64,000 bases of DNA, taken from the NCBI RefSeq assembly GCF_019703515.2, contig NC_059379.1, positions 23,797,880 through 23,861,879 on the forward strand. The letters run 5' to 3'. Below the pieces are notes generated by a model that worked only from the letters and a program-made list of their open reading frames with translations, was not told the origin of the DNA and made no database searches. Shown in pieces: positions 12,164 to 22,700 of the stretch. A program made the position numbers and the translations under genes. Positions within the stretch are counted from its first letter, which is position 1. Every line of letters begins with the position of its first letter. This DNA comes from Myxocyprinus asiaticus. Lineage: Eukaryota; Chordata; Actinopteri; Cypriniformes; Catostomidae.

Positions 12164-13008
12164 GATTACCGGTCTTTATATACATTTTAAAGAATATTAA
12201 CAATGCATAAAACTGATTTACTGTCAATATGTTGGTGTATCTAAATACTCAGCATCACAGTTTACAATTTCTATTTTTCATCTCCAAATTCTGCTTTCAC
12301 AACACCAGCATAAGCAAATGCTTCTATCTCAGAGTTCAGTCAATGGAACTAATATGATATGCAGCCTTTATCCCAGTTTAATCCAAGCCTGTTCATTCAC
12401 CTCTAAACACCTCAAAACAGCTTGTCTTGTGACACTGTTTTCCTGATTAATTTCCTGAATTTCTGTAAGATATTATACTCTGTGCTGAGACACACTATTT
12501 TACATCGATTACCAGATCCCTGTGTGTAAACTATTTGAGCTACTCATCCAGGAGGATAGCCTTTGAGAAGCTGTCTTTAACTTACATGTGAATTAAATTT
12601 ACCAGACACCCCCCAACACAGACAGAGATATTACACTGACCAGTGTGTCGAAGGGATTAGCCAAATGGGCCACAGGCAGATTGAACTAGATTGTATTGTC
12701 AATTACTGTCCAGGATTTCCAGAGTTCTATTCACCTTTGCTATTACTCAGAAATCTTGATTAGCCCAGCACACAACCCATTGTTCTGGGCTATACTATTT
12801 TTATGAGTATACAACCTTGCTCTAAATGCTAACCCTTCAGAAGACATTTCGTAACTGCTATGAACTCTCTCTCCACTGCGCAGTGAAATGCTCATCATAA
12901 TATCTGTTTTCCTCTGATGCTTAATTAAAAATTGTTTTCTTCATTTAGGAAGCTGAGTGAAGTTTTCTTAAACAAAAGATTTCTTCTACAACTGTTTTAC
13001 CTTATACA
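12164..13008. other. Intergenic spacer between two Tc1-like elements
   Basis: Unremarkable intergenic sequence with mixed composition. No exon, RNA gene or repeat end was recognised. I looked for drc3 exons here, because DRC3 lies between ATPAF2 and TOM1L2 in human, and saw none. Confidence 0.45.
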
Positions 13009-13010
13009 TA

Positions 13011-13212
13011 CAGGTGCAGCTCAATAAATTAGAATGTCGTGGAAAAGTTCATTTATTTCAGTAATTCAACTCAAATTGTGAAACACGTGTATTAAATAAA
13101 TTCAGTGCACACAGACTGAAGTAGTTTAAGTCTTTGGTTCTTTTAATTGTGATGATTTTGGCTCACATTTAACAAAAACCCACCAATTCACTATCTCAAA
13201 AAATTAGAATAT
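13011..13212 (+). repeat. Left terminal inverted repeat of intact Tc1-like element
   Basis: Begins caggtgcagctcaataaatt and ends with ctcaaaaaattagaata. The words ttagaatgtcgtgg near the tip and ttagaatatggtg at the inner edge repeat a ttagaat core, so each end may carry two transposase-binding direct repeats about 185 bp apart. This is the IR/DR layout, inferred from sequence only. Confidence 0.85.
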
Positions 13213-13309
13213 GGTGACATGCCAATCAGCTAATCAGCTCAAAACACCTGCAAAGGTTTCCTGAGCCTTCAAAATGGTCTCTCAGTTTGGTTCACTAAGC
13301 TACACAATC

Positions 13310-14308
13310 ATGGGGAAGACTGCTGATCTGACAGTTGTCCAGAAGACAATCATTGACACCCTTCACAAGGAGGGTAAGCCACAAACATTCATTGCCAAAG
13401 AAGCTGGCTGTTCACAGAGTGCTCTATCCAAGCATGTAAACAGAAAGTTGAGTGGAAGGAAAAAGTGTGGAAGAAAAAGATGCACAACCAACCGAGAGAA
13501 CCGCAGCCTTATGAGGATTGTCAAGCAAAATCGATTCAAGAATTTGGGTGAACTTCACAAGGAATGGACTGAGGCTGGGGTCAAGGCATCAACCACACAC
13601 AGACATGTCAAGGAATTTGGCTACAGTTGTCGTATTCCTCTTGTTAAGCCACTCCTGAACCACAGACAACGTCAGAGGCGTCTTACCTGGGCTAAGGAGA
13701 AGAAAAACTGGACTGTTGCCCAGTGTTCCAAAGTCCTCTTTTCAGATGAGAGCAAGTTTTGTATTTCATTTGGAAACCAAGGTCCTAGAGTCTGGAGGAA
13801 AGGTGGAGAAGCTCATAGCCCAAGTTGCTTGAAGTCCAGTGTTAAGTTTCCACAGTCTGTGATGATTTGGGGTGCAATGTCATCTGCTGGTGTTGGTCCA
13901 TTGTGTTTTTTGAAAACCAAAGTCACTGCACCCGTTTACAAAGAAATTTTGGAGCACTTCATGCTTCCTTCTGCTGACCAGCTTTTTAAAGATGCTGATT
14001 TCATTTTCCAGCAGGATTTGGCACATGCCCACACTGCCAAAAGCACCAAAAGTTGGTTAAATGACCATGGTGTTGGTGTGCTTGACTGGCCAGCAAACTC
14101 ACCAGACCTGAACCCCATAGAGAATCTATGGGGTATTGTCAAGAGGAAAATGAGAAACAAGAGACCAAAAAATGCAGATGAGCTGAAGGCCACTGTCAAA
14201 GAAACCTGGGCTTCCATACCACCTCAGCAGTGCCACAAACTGATCACCTCCATGCCATGCCGAATTGAGGCAGTAATTAAAGCAAAAGGAGCCCCTACCA
14301 AGTATTGA
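13310..14308 (+). CDS. Tc1-like DD34E transposase, apparently intact
   Basis: 332 aa from the ATG at 13310 (MGKTADLTVVQK). This is preferred over the in-frame ATG at 13274 because Tc1 transposases typically begin MGK. Residues about 5-110 form the bipartite helix-turn-helix DNA-binding region (QTFIAKEAGCSQSALSKHV, then a basic GRKKCGRKR linker at about 49-57 and a second HTH ending near EFGYSCR). The catalytic triad is complete: Asp146 in VLFSDESKF, Asp236 in FQQDLAHAHTA and Glu271 in SPDLNPIENLW, with 34 residues between the last two. The C-terminus ends in the usual KAKGAPTKY. Length is normal for the family (about 340 aa). No stop or frameshift is present, unlike the other transposase genes in this window. 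Confidence 0.94.
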   Translation: MGKTADLTVVQKTIIDTLHKEGKPQTFIAKEAGCSQSALSKHVNRKLSGRKKCGRKRCTTNRENRSLMRIVKQNRFKNLGELHKEWTEAGVKASTTHRHVKEFGYSCRIPLVKPLLNHRQRQRRLTWAKEKKNWTVAQCSKVLFSDESKFCISFGNQGPRVWRKGGEAHSPSCLKSSVKFPQSVMIWGAMSSAGVGPLCFLKTKVTAPVYKEILEHFMLPSADQLFKDADFIFQQDLAHAHTAKSTKSWLNDHGVGVLDWPANSPDLNPIENLWGIVKRKMRNKRPKNADELKATVKETWASIPPQQCHKLITSMPCRIEAVIKAKGAPTKY

Positions 14309-14391
14309 GTACATATACAGTAAATGAACATACTTTCCAGAAGGCCAACAATTCACTAAAAATGTTTTTTTTTTTTATTGGTCTTATGATG

Positions 14392-14589
14392 TATTCTAAT
14401 TTTTTGAGATAGTGAATTGGTGGGTTTTTGTTAAATGTGAGCCAAAATCATCACAATTAAAAGAACCAAAGACTTAAACTACTTCAGTCTGTGTGCACTG
14501 AATTTATTTAATACACGAGTTTCACAATTTGAGTTGAATTACTGAAATAAATGAACTTTTCCACGACATTCTAATTTGAGATGCACCTG
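14392..14589 (-). repeat. Right terminal inverted repeat of intact Tc1-like element
   Basis: Reverse complement of the left repeat, beginning inside with tattctaattttttgagata and ending catctcaaattag-complement ...gagatgcacctg at 14589. It is followed by the target-site TA. Confidence 0.85.
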
Positions 14590-14591
14590 TA

Positions 14592-16802
14592 TCTGCTGCC
14601 TTGTGTGTTTGAGTCCTGACAAAGGATCCAATATAAATGGATCCAATACATATTCTTAGTAATTTTACATTATGTTTGATCATTTAAATACATCCAGATA
14701 ATCTTCTCAAACTCTTAATTTTGTTCATGAATCCATGCCAAAGAAAGTTGTTTCCCTTCTCTTTCCCCACCCTACAATCACAAAGATTCACCTATTGAAC
14801 AACCCTGAATGTAAACGAATGCAGTATTTCGCTACAATACAAAATCTTTGTGAGATTTTTATTGACTGCATAAAGGGTGAATTTATAAAGGCAAATATCA
14901 AATGTACTGGTAGTTGATTTTTAGTAAAATGTGAAAAATAAAAACATGAAATACCAACTATATCTCAAAATTCCTTGAATGTAGGTTTAGCAGTTGGGTT
15001 GATACTGGGTGTACCCTTAGTGTGCATGCTCATCACTGAAAACTTTTCTTTACCACCCTCCTGCGGAGGGCCCCACCAACGTCCACACTTTGAACATAAG
15101 TGCTGTGCTGAGATAGTTATGCTCCCTGAAGCAAAGCCTTAAATTCAACACCCCAAAAAGCAGATGGGGCCCTCACCCTAACAGGCTCTGCCTACACTCA
15201 TTGAATCAGGAGACACAAATTGTATGTCACGTTATATTTCATGTTGAGCTTTTGGGCTGTCACTACTGAGATAAAATCTGAAGCTGGATGTAGGCAAATG
15301 TCCCACTGGCTCAGTGGCTCTATTAGGAGTGTTAACTTACAACACAATGGGCAACAGCCATCACTTAAAAACTATTACAGCACTGTATATTTTTAAAAGG
15401 TTACAAAATGTAACTGTCAGCAGAACAGTGTGGGTGTTAATATGCGCCACAACAACAGAACAGAACCGAACAACACATGAAAAATGGCAACAATTCACAG
15501 AAAGTGTACACCAATACACAGTAATGGAGGGGCCAGTGTAACAGCCGCTGGCCCTCTCTAGTCCCCTCCAACCGCACCTAAGAGCGAATGGGACATCGTG
15601 GGCTGAGAAACATCTCACAGATAAAAGCAGACGAAGGAGAACGAGGAAGACCAAGATGCTGCTGTGCATATTCCTCTACTGACAATCCTCTCTGGAGGCC
15701 CTTGGAAGATGACAAGCCCCTGGTGGAATGGTCCCTAGCACCACCAAATGCATCCCAACCTGATGCTACATTTGGCTTATTAAATACATTAGCACTAGAA
15801 GCACCATGAAAAACTCCAGCACATTCATGTGGTAAAATGGACATAGGTGGGGCCCTCCTAATTGGGAGTGTGGGAAAAAAAATTCTTCAGTGCTGCGCAA
15901 CTGCACATGTGGTACACCAAATAGCCACAGTGTTTCTCTGTGGTGTACAATCATTCTGAATTGAAATTGTTCTTTGGAAACTATCTGATATCTGATTTAT
16001 AGAAAACACATCTAGTATATGACATTTTAGAGGGTTTTGTCTGCTCTGACATTATATGAATGACATTCTGAGGTGGTGTCCTATCATTCTAAAGTGAAAT
16101 TGTTCTTTAGAAACAGGGAGTTTCTCAATAACAGCATCATTTTGGTGCTTAAAAGTCAGATGGTCTTTGGAAATGTATTCTTTTATTAATAATTTATTAA
16201 GTTTGCAGGCATTATTTTATTTAAATAATTAAAAAAATATATTTATTAATTTTGTCTCATGTAGTTATTTATGTATTTTTATTCATTTATGTATTTTTTT
16301 CATTCATTCATTATTGACCGACTGACTGACTGAATGTGAAATGTTGTTCACCGGAAGGTTTCTTTTATTTTGAAATCAGTTCCTACACGCTCTTACCATA
16401 ATGTATAGTGTTAGTGTATACGCGTACCGCAAAACAGCATGGGGGCTAGCTTGACCATGTTTTTCCAAGTGGAGGCTTGCCTGACCGCAGTTGTGTACAC
16501 GTTGTTTTTAAATTGTTTTTCTATGTTAACACGCACTGGACGGACATCTATGACTGTCACATTTTTTTAGACACTGCATTAAGTTTAAAAGAACTTTAAT
16601 ATTTATAAATGCATATCGAGACACCTGTGTTCTGTTTCATCATTTGTTGTGCTGCATTTGTTGGTGAAGTTGGCACCCCATATAATTAAATCATTACCAA
16701 ATCTATACCATTTGTTTGTGCTGCGTTTTTGCTGATTTGTGCTGAAAAAATGAACATCTGTGCTGGTTCGGTGTTTGAGATATTAGACATTATTTTTTTG
16801 GC
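14592..16802. other. Intergenic, no gene recognised
   Basis: No conserved exon was recognised. The stretch 15000-15960 contains GC-richer segments with repeated ggggccctc words (near 15165 and 15850), and open frames of 70-100 codons without similarity that I know; this may be a decayed transposon. 16200-16320 is AT-rich with ATTTATT runs. 16600-16800 contains several tttgtgctg words that recur just after the minisatellite (19110-19290), so the array may sit inside a larger repeat. Confidence 0.45.
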
Positions 16803-19095
16803 TCCCTATGTTTCCCCTTAGGTTAGCAATGAAGTCTTTTCCCCCTATGTTTCCCCTTCGGTTAGCGTCGAAGTCTTTTCCCCCTATGTTTCCCTTTAGG
16901 TTAGGGTCGAAGTCTGTTCCACTTAGGTTAGCGTCGAAGTCTTTTCCCCCTATGTTTCCCCTTAGGTTAGGGTTGAAGTCTGTTCCCCTTAGGTTAGCGT
17001 CGAAGTCTTTTCCCCCTATGTTTCCCCTTAGGTTAGGGTCGAAGTCTGTTACCCCTATGTTTCCCCTTAGGTTAGTGTCGAAGTCTGTTCCCCCTATGTT
17101 TCCCCTTAGGTTAGGGTCGAAGTCTGTTCCCCCTATGTTTCCCCCATAGGTTAGGGTCGAAATCTGTTCCCCCTAATTTTCCCCTTAAGTTAGCGTCGAA
17201 GTCTGTTCCCCCTATGTTTCACCTTAGGTTAGGGTCGAAGTCTGTTCCCCCTATGTTTCACCTTAGGTTAGGGTCAAAGTCTGTTCCCCTTAGGATAGGG
17301 TCGAAGTCTGTTACCCCTATGTTTCCCCTTAGGTTAGTGTCGAAGTCTGTTCCCCCTATGTTTCCCCTTAGGTTAGGGTCGAAGTCTGTTCCCCATATGT
17401 TTCCCCTTAGGTTAGCGTCAAAGTCTTTCCCCCCCATGTTTCCCCTTAGGTTAGGGTCGAAGTCTGTTCCCCATATGTTTCCCCTTTGTCGAAGTCTGTT
17501 CCCCCTATGTTTCCCCTTAGGTTAGCGTCGAAGTCTGTTCCCCCTATGTTTCCCCTTAGGTTAACGTTGAAGTATTTTCCCCCTATTTTTCCCCTTCGGT
17601 TAGCGTCGAAGTCTGTTCCCCCTATTTTTCCCCTTAGGTTAGCATCAAAGTCTTTTCCCCCTATGTTTCCCCTTAGGTTAGCATCAAAGTCTGTTCCCCC
17701 TATGTTTCCCCTTAGGTTAGCCTTGAAGTTTTTTCCCCCTATGTTTCCCCTTAGGTTAGCATTGAATTCTGTTCCACCTATGTTAGCATCGAAGTCTTTT
17801 CCCCCTATGTCTCCCCTTAGGTTAGTGTCAAAGTCTTTTCCCCCTATGTTTCCCCTTAGGTTAGTGTCGAAGTCTGTTTGCCCTTAGGTTAGTGTTGAAG
17901 TCTGTGCCCCCATGTTTCCCCTTAGGTTAGCGTCGAAGTCTGTTCCCCCTATGTTTCCCATTAGGTTAGTGTCGAATTCTTTTCCCCCTATGTCTCCCTT
18001 TAGGTTAGTGTCGAAGTCTTTTCCCCCTATGTTTCCCCTTAGGTTAGCGTTGAAGTCTGTTCCCCCTATGTTTCCCCTTAGGTTAGCATCAAAGTCTGTT
18101 CCCCCTATGTCTCCCCTTAGGTTAGCGTTGAAGTCTGTTCCCCCTATGTTTCCCCTTAGGTTAACGTCAAAGTCTTTTCCCCCTATGTTTCCCCTTAGGT
18201 TAGCGTCAAAGTCTTTTCCCCCTATGTTTCCCCTTAGGTTAGTGTCAAAGTCTGTTCCTCCTATGTTTCCCCTTAGGTTAGTGTCGAAGTCTGTTTCCCC
18301 TTAGGTTAGCGTCGAAGTCTGTTCCCCCTATGTTTTCCATTAGGTTAGTGTCAAATTCTTTTCCCTCTATGTTTCACCTTAGGTTAGGGTCGAAGTCTGT
18401 TCCCCTTAGGATAGGGTCGAAGTCTGTTACCCCTATGTTTCCCCTTAGGTTAGCATCAAAGTCTTTTCCCCCTATGTTTCCCCTTAGGTTAGTGTCAAAG
18501 TCTGTTCCTCCTATGTTTCCCCTTAGGTTAGTGTCGAAGTCTGTTTCCCCTTAGGTTAGTGTCGAAGTCTTTTCCCCCTATGTTTCCCTTTAGGTTAGCG
18601 TTGAAGTCTGTTCCCCCTATGTTTCCCCTTAGGTTAGCATCAAAGTCTGTTCCCCCTATGTCTCCCCTTAGGTTAGCATTGAAGTCTTTTCCCCCTATGT
18701 TTCCCCTTAGGTTAGCGTTGAATTATGTTCCCCCTATGTTAGCGTCAAAGTCTTTTCCCCCTATGTCTCCCCTTAGGTTAGCGTCAAAGACTTTTCCCCC
18801 ATGTTTCCCCTTAGGTTAGCGTCAAAGTATTTTCCCCCTGTCTCCCCTTAGGTTAGCGTCAAAGTCTTTTCCCCCTATGTTTCCCCTTAGGTTAGTGTCG
18901 AAGTCTGTTTGCCCTTAGGTTAGTGTCGAAGTCTGTTCCCCCATGTTTCCCCTTAGGTTAGCTTCGAAGTCTGTTCCCCCTATGTTTCCCATTAGGTTAG
19001 TGTTGAATTCTTTCCCCCTATGTCTCCCCTTAGGTTAGCCTCATAGTCTGTTCCTCCTAACCTAAGGGGAAACATAGAGGGTACAGACTTCGACA
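16803..19095 (+). repeat. Minisatellite array, 39-bp unit with 24-bp variants, about 60 copies
   Basis: Tandem copies of a unit made of tttccccttaggttag then cgtcgaagtctgttccccctatg (39 bp). A shorter unit lacking 15 bp (ccctatgtttcccc part) occurs at intervals, for example near 16920, 16990, 17285, 17880 and 18400. Counting agttag-type cores gives about 60 units over 2.25 kb. Both unit lengths are multiples of three, so one frame stays open for long runs as MFPLRLASKSVPP; this follows from unit length and is not evidence of coding. Internal variants (G/C/T in ttaggttagNgtc, cgaag against caaag, ctgtt against ctttt) recur in blocks, showing higher-order duplication. At 19052-19095 the array ends in an inverted unit (cctaacctaaggggaaacat...gacttcgac). 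Units with ttaggttaggg look telomere-like. Confidence 0.95.
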
Positions 19096-19334
19096 CAACA
19101 CTGGTGTCGTTCGTTTGTGCTCGATTTGTACCGTTTTGTGCCATTAAAAGAAACATCATAACATATTCCTTTCTTTGTATTTAACAAGATAGTTTTGGGA
19201 GCCGTGAAATCGCGCAGGCTAAACCTCATGTCAATCACTCTCACCTGTCTCCATCGTTAGTGCTCGTTTCTGGTTTGTGCTGTGTTTGGTATTGTTGAAG
19301 CATACATTTTTGGCAATGATTAATTTTTTCACCC

Positions 19335-19380
19335 CATCAGACCCCCATTTTTTTTTTTTTTTTTTTTTGGGGGGTCTGGT
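19335..19380. repeat. Short C/T/G inverted repeat
   Basis: The motif cagaccccca, a run of about 21 T, then ggggggtctg can form a hairpin with a T-rich loop. It lies between the minisatellite and the tom1l2 promoter. Function unknown; it may be the end of a decayed element. Confidence 0.5.
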
Positions 19381-19639
19381 GTGCAGACAATAATTACACA
19401 AGTTTTGCTAAATCATTTCAAATCAAAGCATCCCGAAAAGGTTAATAAAGCGTAACGTTCGCTACCTGATGGAAAGTGAACCTGCCCGGACTACGGCTAT
19501 TAAAAAGAAATAGTAGGCAGTATTCATACTACGCAGTATAAGTTGATATTCTATTTAGCACATAGCCCTTCTTTGCGTCCTTGAATAATAAAAGGGACCA
19601 GCTAAGCCACAACTGTCCCTTTAAATAGCTGGCGTGCCA

Positions 19640-19772
19640 TTTCTATAATAGACAGCGGGCTTGTCCAATAGCGATGCTGAACTGCATTACGCAAACCAAT
19701 GTACAGCTACAGTGGGCGGATCTTCAGTGTTTACTGTCTCATTGACTGTTTGTCGTTGGGAATGTTGACAAG
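19640..19772 (+). promoter_or_regulatory. Probable tom1l2 core promoter / 5'UTR
   Basis: Immediately upstream of the tom1l2 ATG lie two CCAAT boxes (about 19664 and 19696) and a GGGCGG GC-box (about 19714-19719), with no TATA box in a standard position. CpG dinucleotides are more frequent here and downstream to about 19950 than in the surroundings. This fits a TATA-less housekeeping-type promoter. The transcription start site cannot be placed from sequence alone. Confidence 0.45.
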
Positions 19773-22700
19773 ATGGAGTTCTTGCTGGGAAATCCATACA
19801 GTACACCGGTGGGACAGTGCATTGGTACGTTATTCACTACTGAAATAATGCTTAAAATCGCGTCGCAGCAAGTTTACGCTCTGAGCGATGCGTCTTTAGC
19901 TGTGCTGCTGTTCAGAGGCTGAACATATGGATAGCCTGTCAGTTAACTGCCGGCTAACAGCTAATGCTCAGACATGCTAGCAATTTCTAACTTGCAGTTA
20001 GATTTTAATACGTGCTTATTTTAAACAGAAATGTACTTAATTCTTTAAATTATCGATTTTAAGAGGGTGAAAATGCTTAACATTGAATTTGTGTGCTAAA
20101 GTACCAAGTCCACTTTCGTTCACCAGATGGTACTATCTTGCTAGCCAGTTGCAACTGCGTTTATCTCTCACGCCCAGTTTCTTATCTAAAGCTTGAAGTG
20201 ATGTTTGTAAATGATTCGAACTATTGATCAGGCAGTTCCATTTTATAAATGGCCACTCTGTGTAAGGAAACGGGAACGGGAATATTTCACAGTGTCATCA
20301 GTGTCGATGTCTTTCCAGTCTCTTTAATTAGCAACAGTCAGCATGACAGTTGATTTGTTTTTTGTGCAGTCTGTTTATCAATATCTGTTAAATTTAAATT
20401 AAATTTGCCTTTTGATCTTCCCCAGAAAGGGCCACAGATGGCTCCCTACAAAGTGAAGACTGGACTTTGAATATGGAGATATGTGATCTAATCAGTGAAA
20501 CAGAAGATGGGTGAGAAATGAAAGAATTCAGTTTTGTATCATGTAACAGGTTAAATTTAAACAGTAAAACATTTATTGGAAACAATAATAAATGTTAAAT
20601 ATCCAAAACGTAAAATGAATGAATAGAATGCTTAATTATGGCTGAATCATGGGCATCATGAAGAGTAATTGACGTTACATAAATTGGATAATCATCATCA
20701 ACAATGTTATTTGTGCAACTTGACTATGCTTGCAACATTATTCATACAGGGAGTCTTTTTAACCTCAAGTTGAATTGCTTGTTTGTTTGGCTGCATGACT
20801 GTGTCTCTCTGAGTTTATTTAATGTATCTGATCTAAAGGCCGAAGGATGCCATTAGAGCTGTAAAGAAGAGACTTAATGGGAATAAGAACTACAGAGAGG
20901 TGATGCTTACACTGACGGTGAGCAACAACCAGTTGAAAAGATGCTCTTTACAGTCTTACCAAACAGCCTTGGATTGACTTCTTTAATTTGATTCTCATAA
21001 TAATTTGTTTATTATTATGTTCAGGTTCTTGAGACATGTGTAAAGAATTGTGGGTATCGGTTCCACTCACTCGTGACCACCCGGGACTTCATCGATGGTG
21101 TTCTGGTGAAAATAATATCGCCTAAAAACAATCCACCGGCTCTAGTGCAGGACAAAGTGTTAGCTCTGATACAGGTATTGCAAAAGTCACCTGGATTTTT
21201 GGTTTTGATCACATGAGAACATTTTATTGCCTCTTGGTTTACACATAGTATGAGGGACGGAAAGATAACACATAAGGCATTTCAAAAGGAGAGTGTCACA
21301 GAGAGAGAGGGTGCACCATAGGCCTGGTTACCTGATGCTCAGTAGTCAAGGAGACATGGCTAATTTGTTGGTACTTGAGCTCATTACAACCAAGTGGATC
21401 TGGTTACCAGGATTGGCTCAAGTGACCAAGGGTGACTTGGCTATGAGTGTGATAAATGCTGATGATTCTTCCATTAAGACAACATTGCTTCATCTTTAAA
21501 TTGCGTAGTTAACAATTTTTTTTTTGCATTGTGCCTACAAATATTCAAAATATTTCACCCAGAAATGATAATTCTCTCATCATTTACTCTCAAATGAACC
21601 CTTATGTCATCTCAAACTCGTATAATTTTCTTCCGCTGGAACGTAAGTGAACAAATTTTAATGGAGATATGATGTCTGTTTGCCCATACAATGCAAGTGA
21701 ATAGTGACCAAATTTTCAAGTTCTAAAAAATGAAATAAAGGCAGGAAGAAGGTAATCCATAAGACTCCAGTGGTTTTATCCATGTCTTCTGAAGCAATCA
21801 AATCGGTTTTGGGTGAGAACAGACCAAAATGTGATTCCTTTTTCACTATAAATCTTGACATAAACGATCGTGATTTCAAGCTCAGTTGCACTTCCTATAG
21901 CACCATCTTGTGCTCTGCACATGCGTCAAGCACTAGGAAGTGTTATCGAGCTTGAAATCATGATCGTGCCTAGAGACTGCAATGACAAAATGTACATAAA
22001 AAAAAAAAAAAGTTACATTTTGGTCTGTTCTCACCTAAATGTTTCAGCTCGGTAGGTCCATTTAATGCAAGTGAATGGTGTCCATAACTGTGAAGCTCCA
22101 AAAAGCACATAAAGGCAGCATAAAAGCAATTCACTCCAGTGGTTAAATCCATATCTTCAGAAGCAATATGATGGGTGTGAGTGAGAAGCAGATGAATATT
22201 TAATGACAAATATTGATAAGTTTCTCACCCACGCCTACACTATACAGTACTGTGCAAATGTTTTAGGCACTTAAACATAAAAAAATTTGTCATAAGGTGG
22301 TTATTTATATCTTCAACTTTAGTGTGTCAATAGGAAAAATACAATTTAGACTCCCAAACATTACTTTTGCAAATAGAAAAGATTAGAATAGAAGAACAGG
22401 GAGCACTGCAACAGATGTCATGGCCCCCACAGAGCCCCCCACTGAACATCGAATTAGTTTGAGATTACATAAAGAGAAAGAAGCAATTGAGAACTGTGGT
22501 GAATTCTCCAAGAAGCTTGATACATCCTATCTGCCAACAACCAAGAAAAACTGTGTCCAGGTGTACCTAGGAGAATTGGTATTGTTTTAAAGACAAATCA
22601 AATCAAATCAAATCACTTTATTGTCACACAGCCATATACACAAGTGCAATGGTGTGTGAAATTCTTGGGTGCAGTTCCGATCAACATAGCAGTCGTGACA

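Larger units (their letters stand above)
13011..14589 (+). mobile_element. Intact Tc1-like transposon with ~200-bp inverted repeats
   Basis: A 1579-bp element flanked by TA on each side (13009-13010 and 14590-14591). The left terminal repeat (13011-13212) and right terminal repeat (14392-14589) are inverted copies that agree almost base for base: I see only a handful of differences, a small indel near the tip (gcagctcaataaatt against gcatctcaaatt) and one base in aaacacg/aaactcg. Between them is one uninterrupted transposase gene (13310-14308). TA duplication, intact ends and an intact DDE enzyme are everything a Tc1 element needs, so this copy is young and may be transposition competent. I do not recognise its formal family name. 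Confidence 0.93.

Noticed and set aside
15314..15954. Several 70-100 codon open frames at 15.3-16.0 kb
   Set aside because: Overlapping frames on both strands, no motif I recognise and no splice structure; more likely decayed repeat sequence than a gene.
16808..18819. A family of basic repeat proteins read from the minisatellite
   Set aside because: The open frames come from a unit length divisible by three, start and stop at odd-length units in different frames, and have no promoter, splice or composition signal of a gene.
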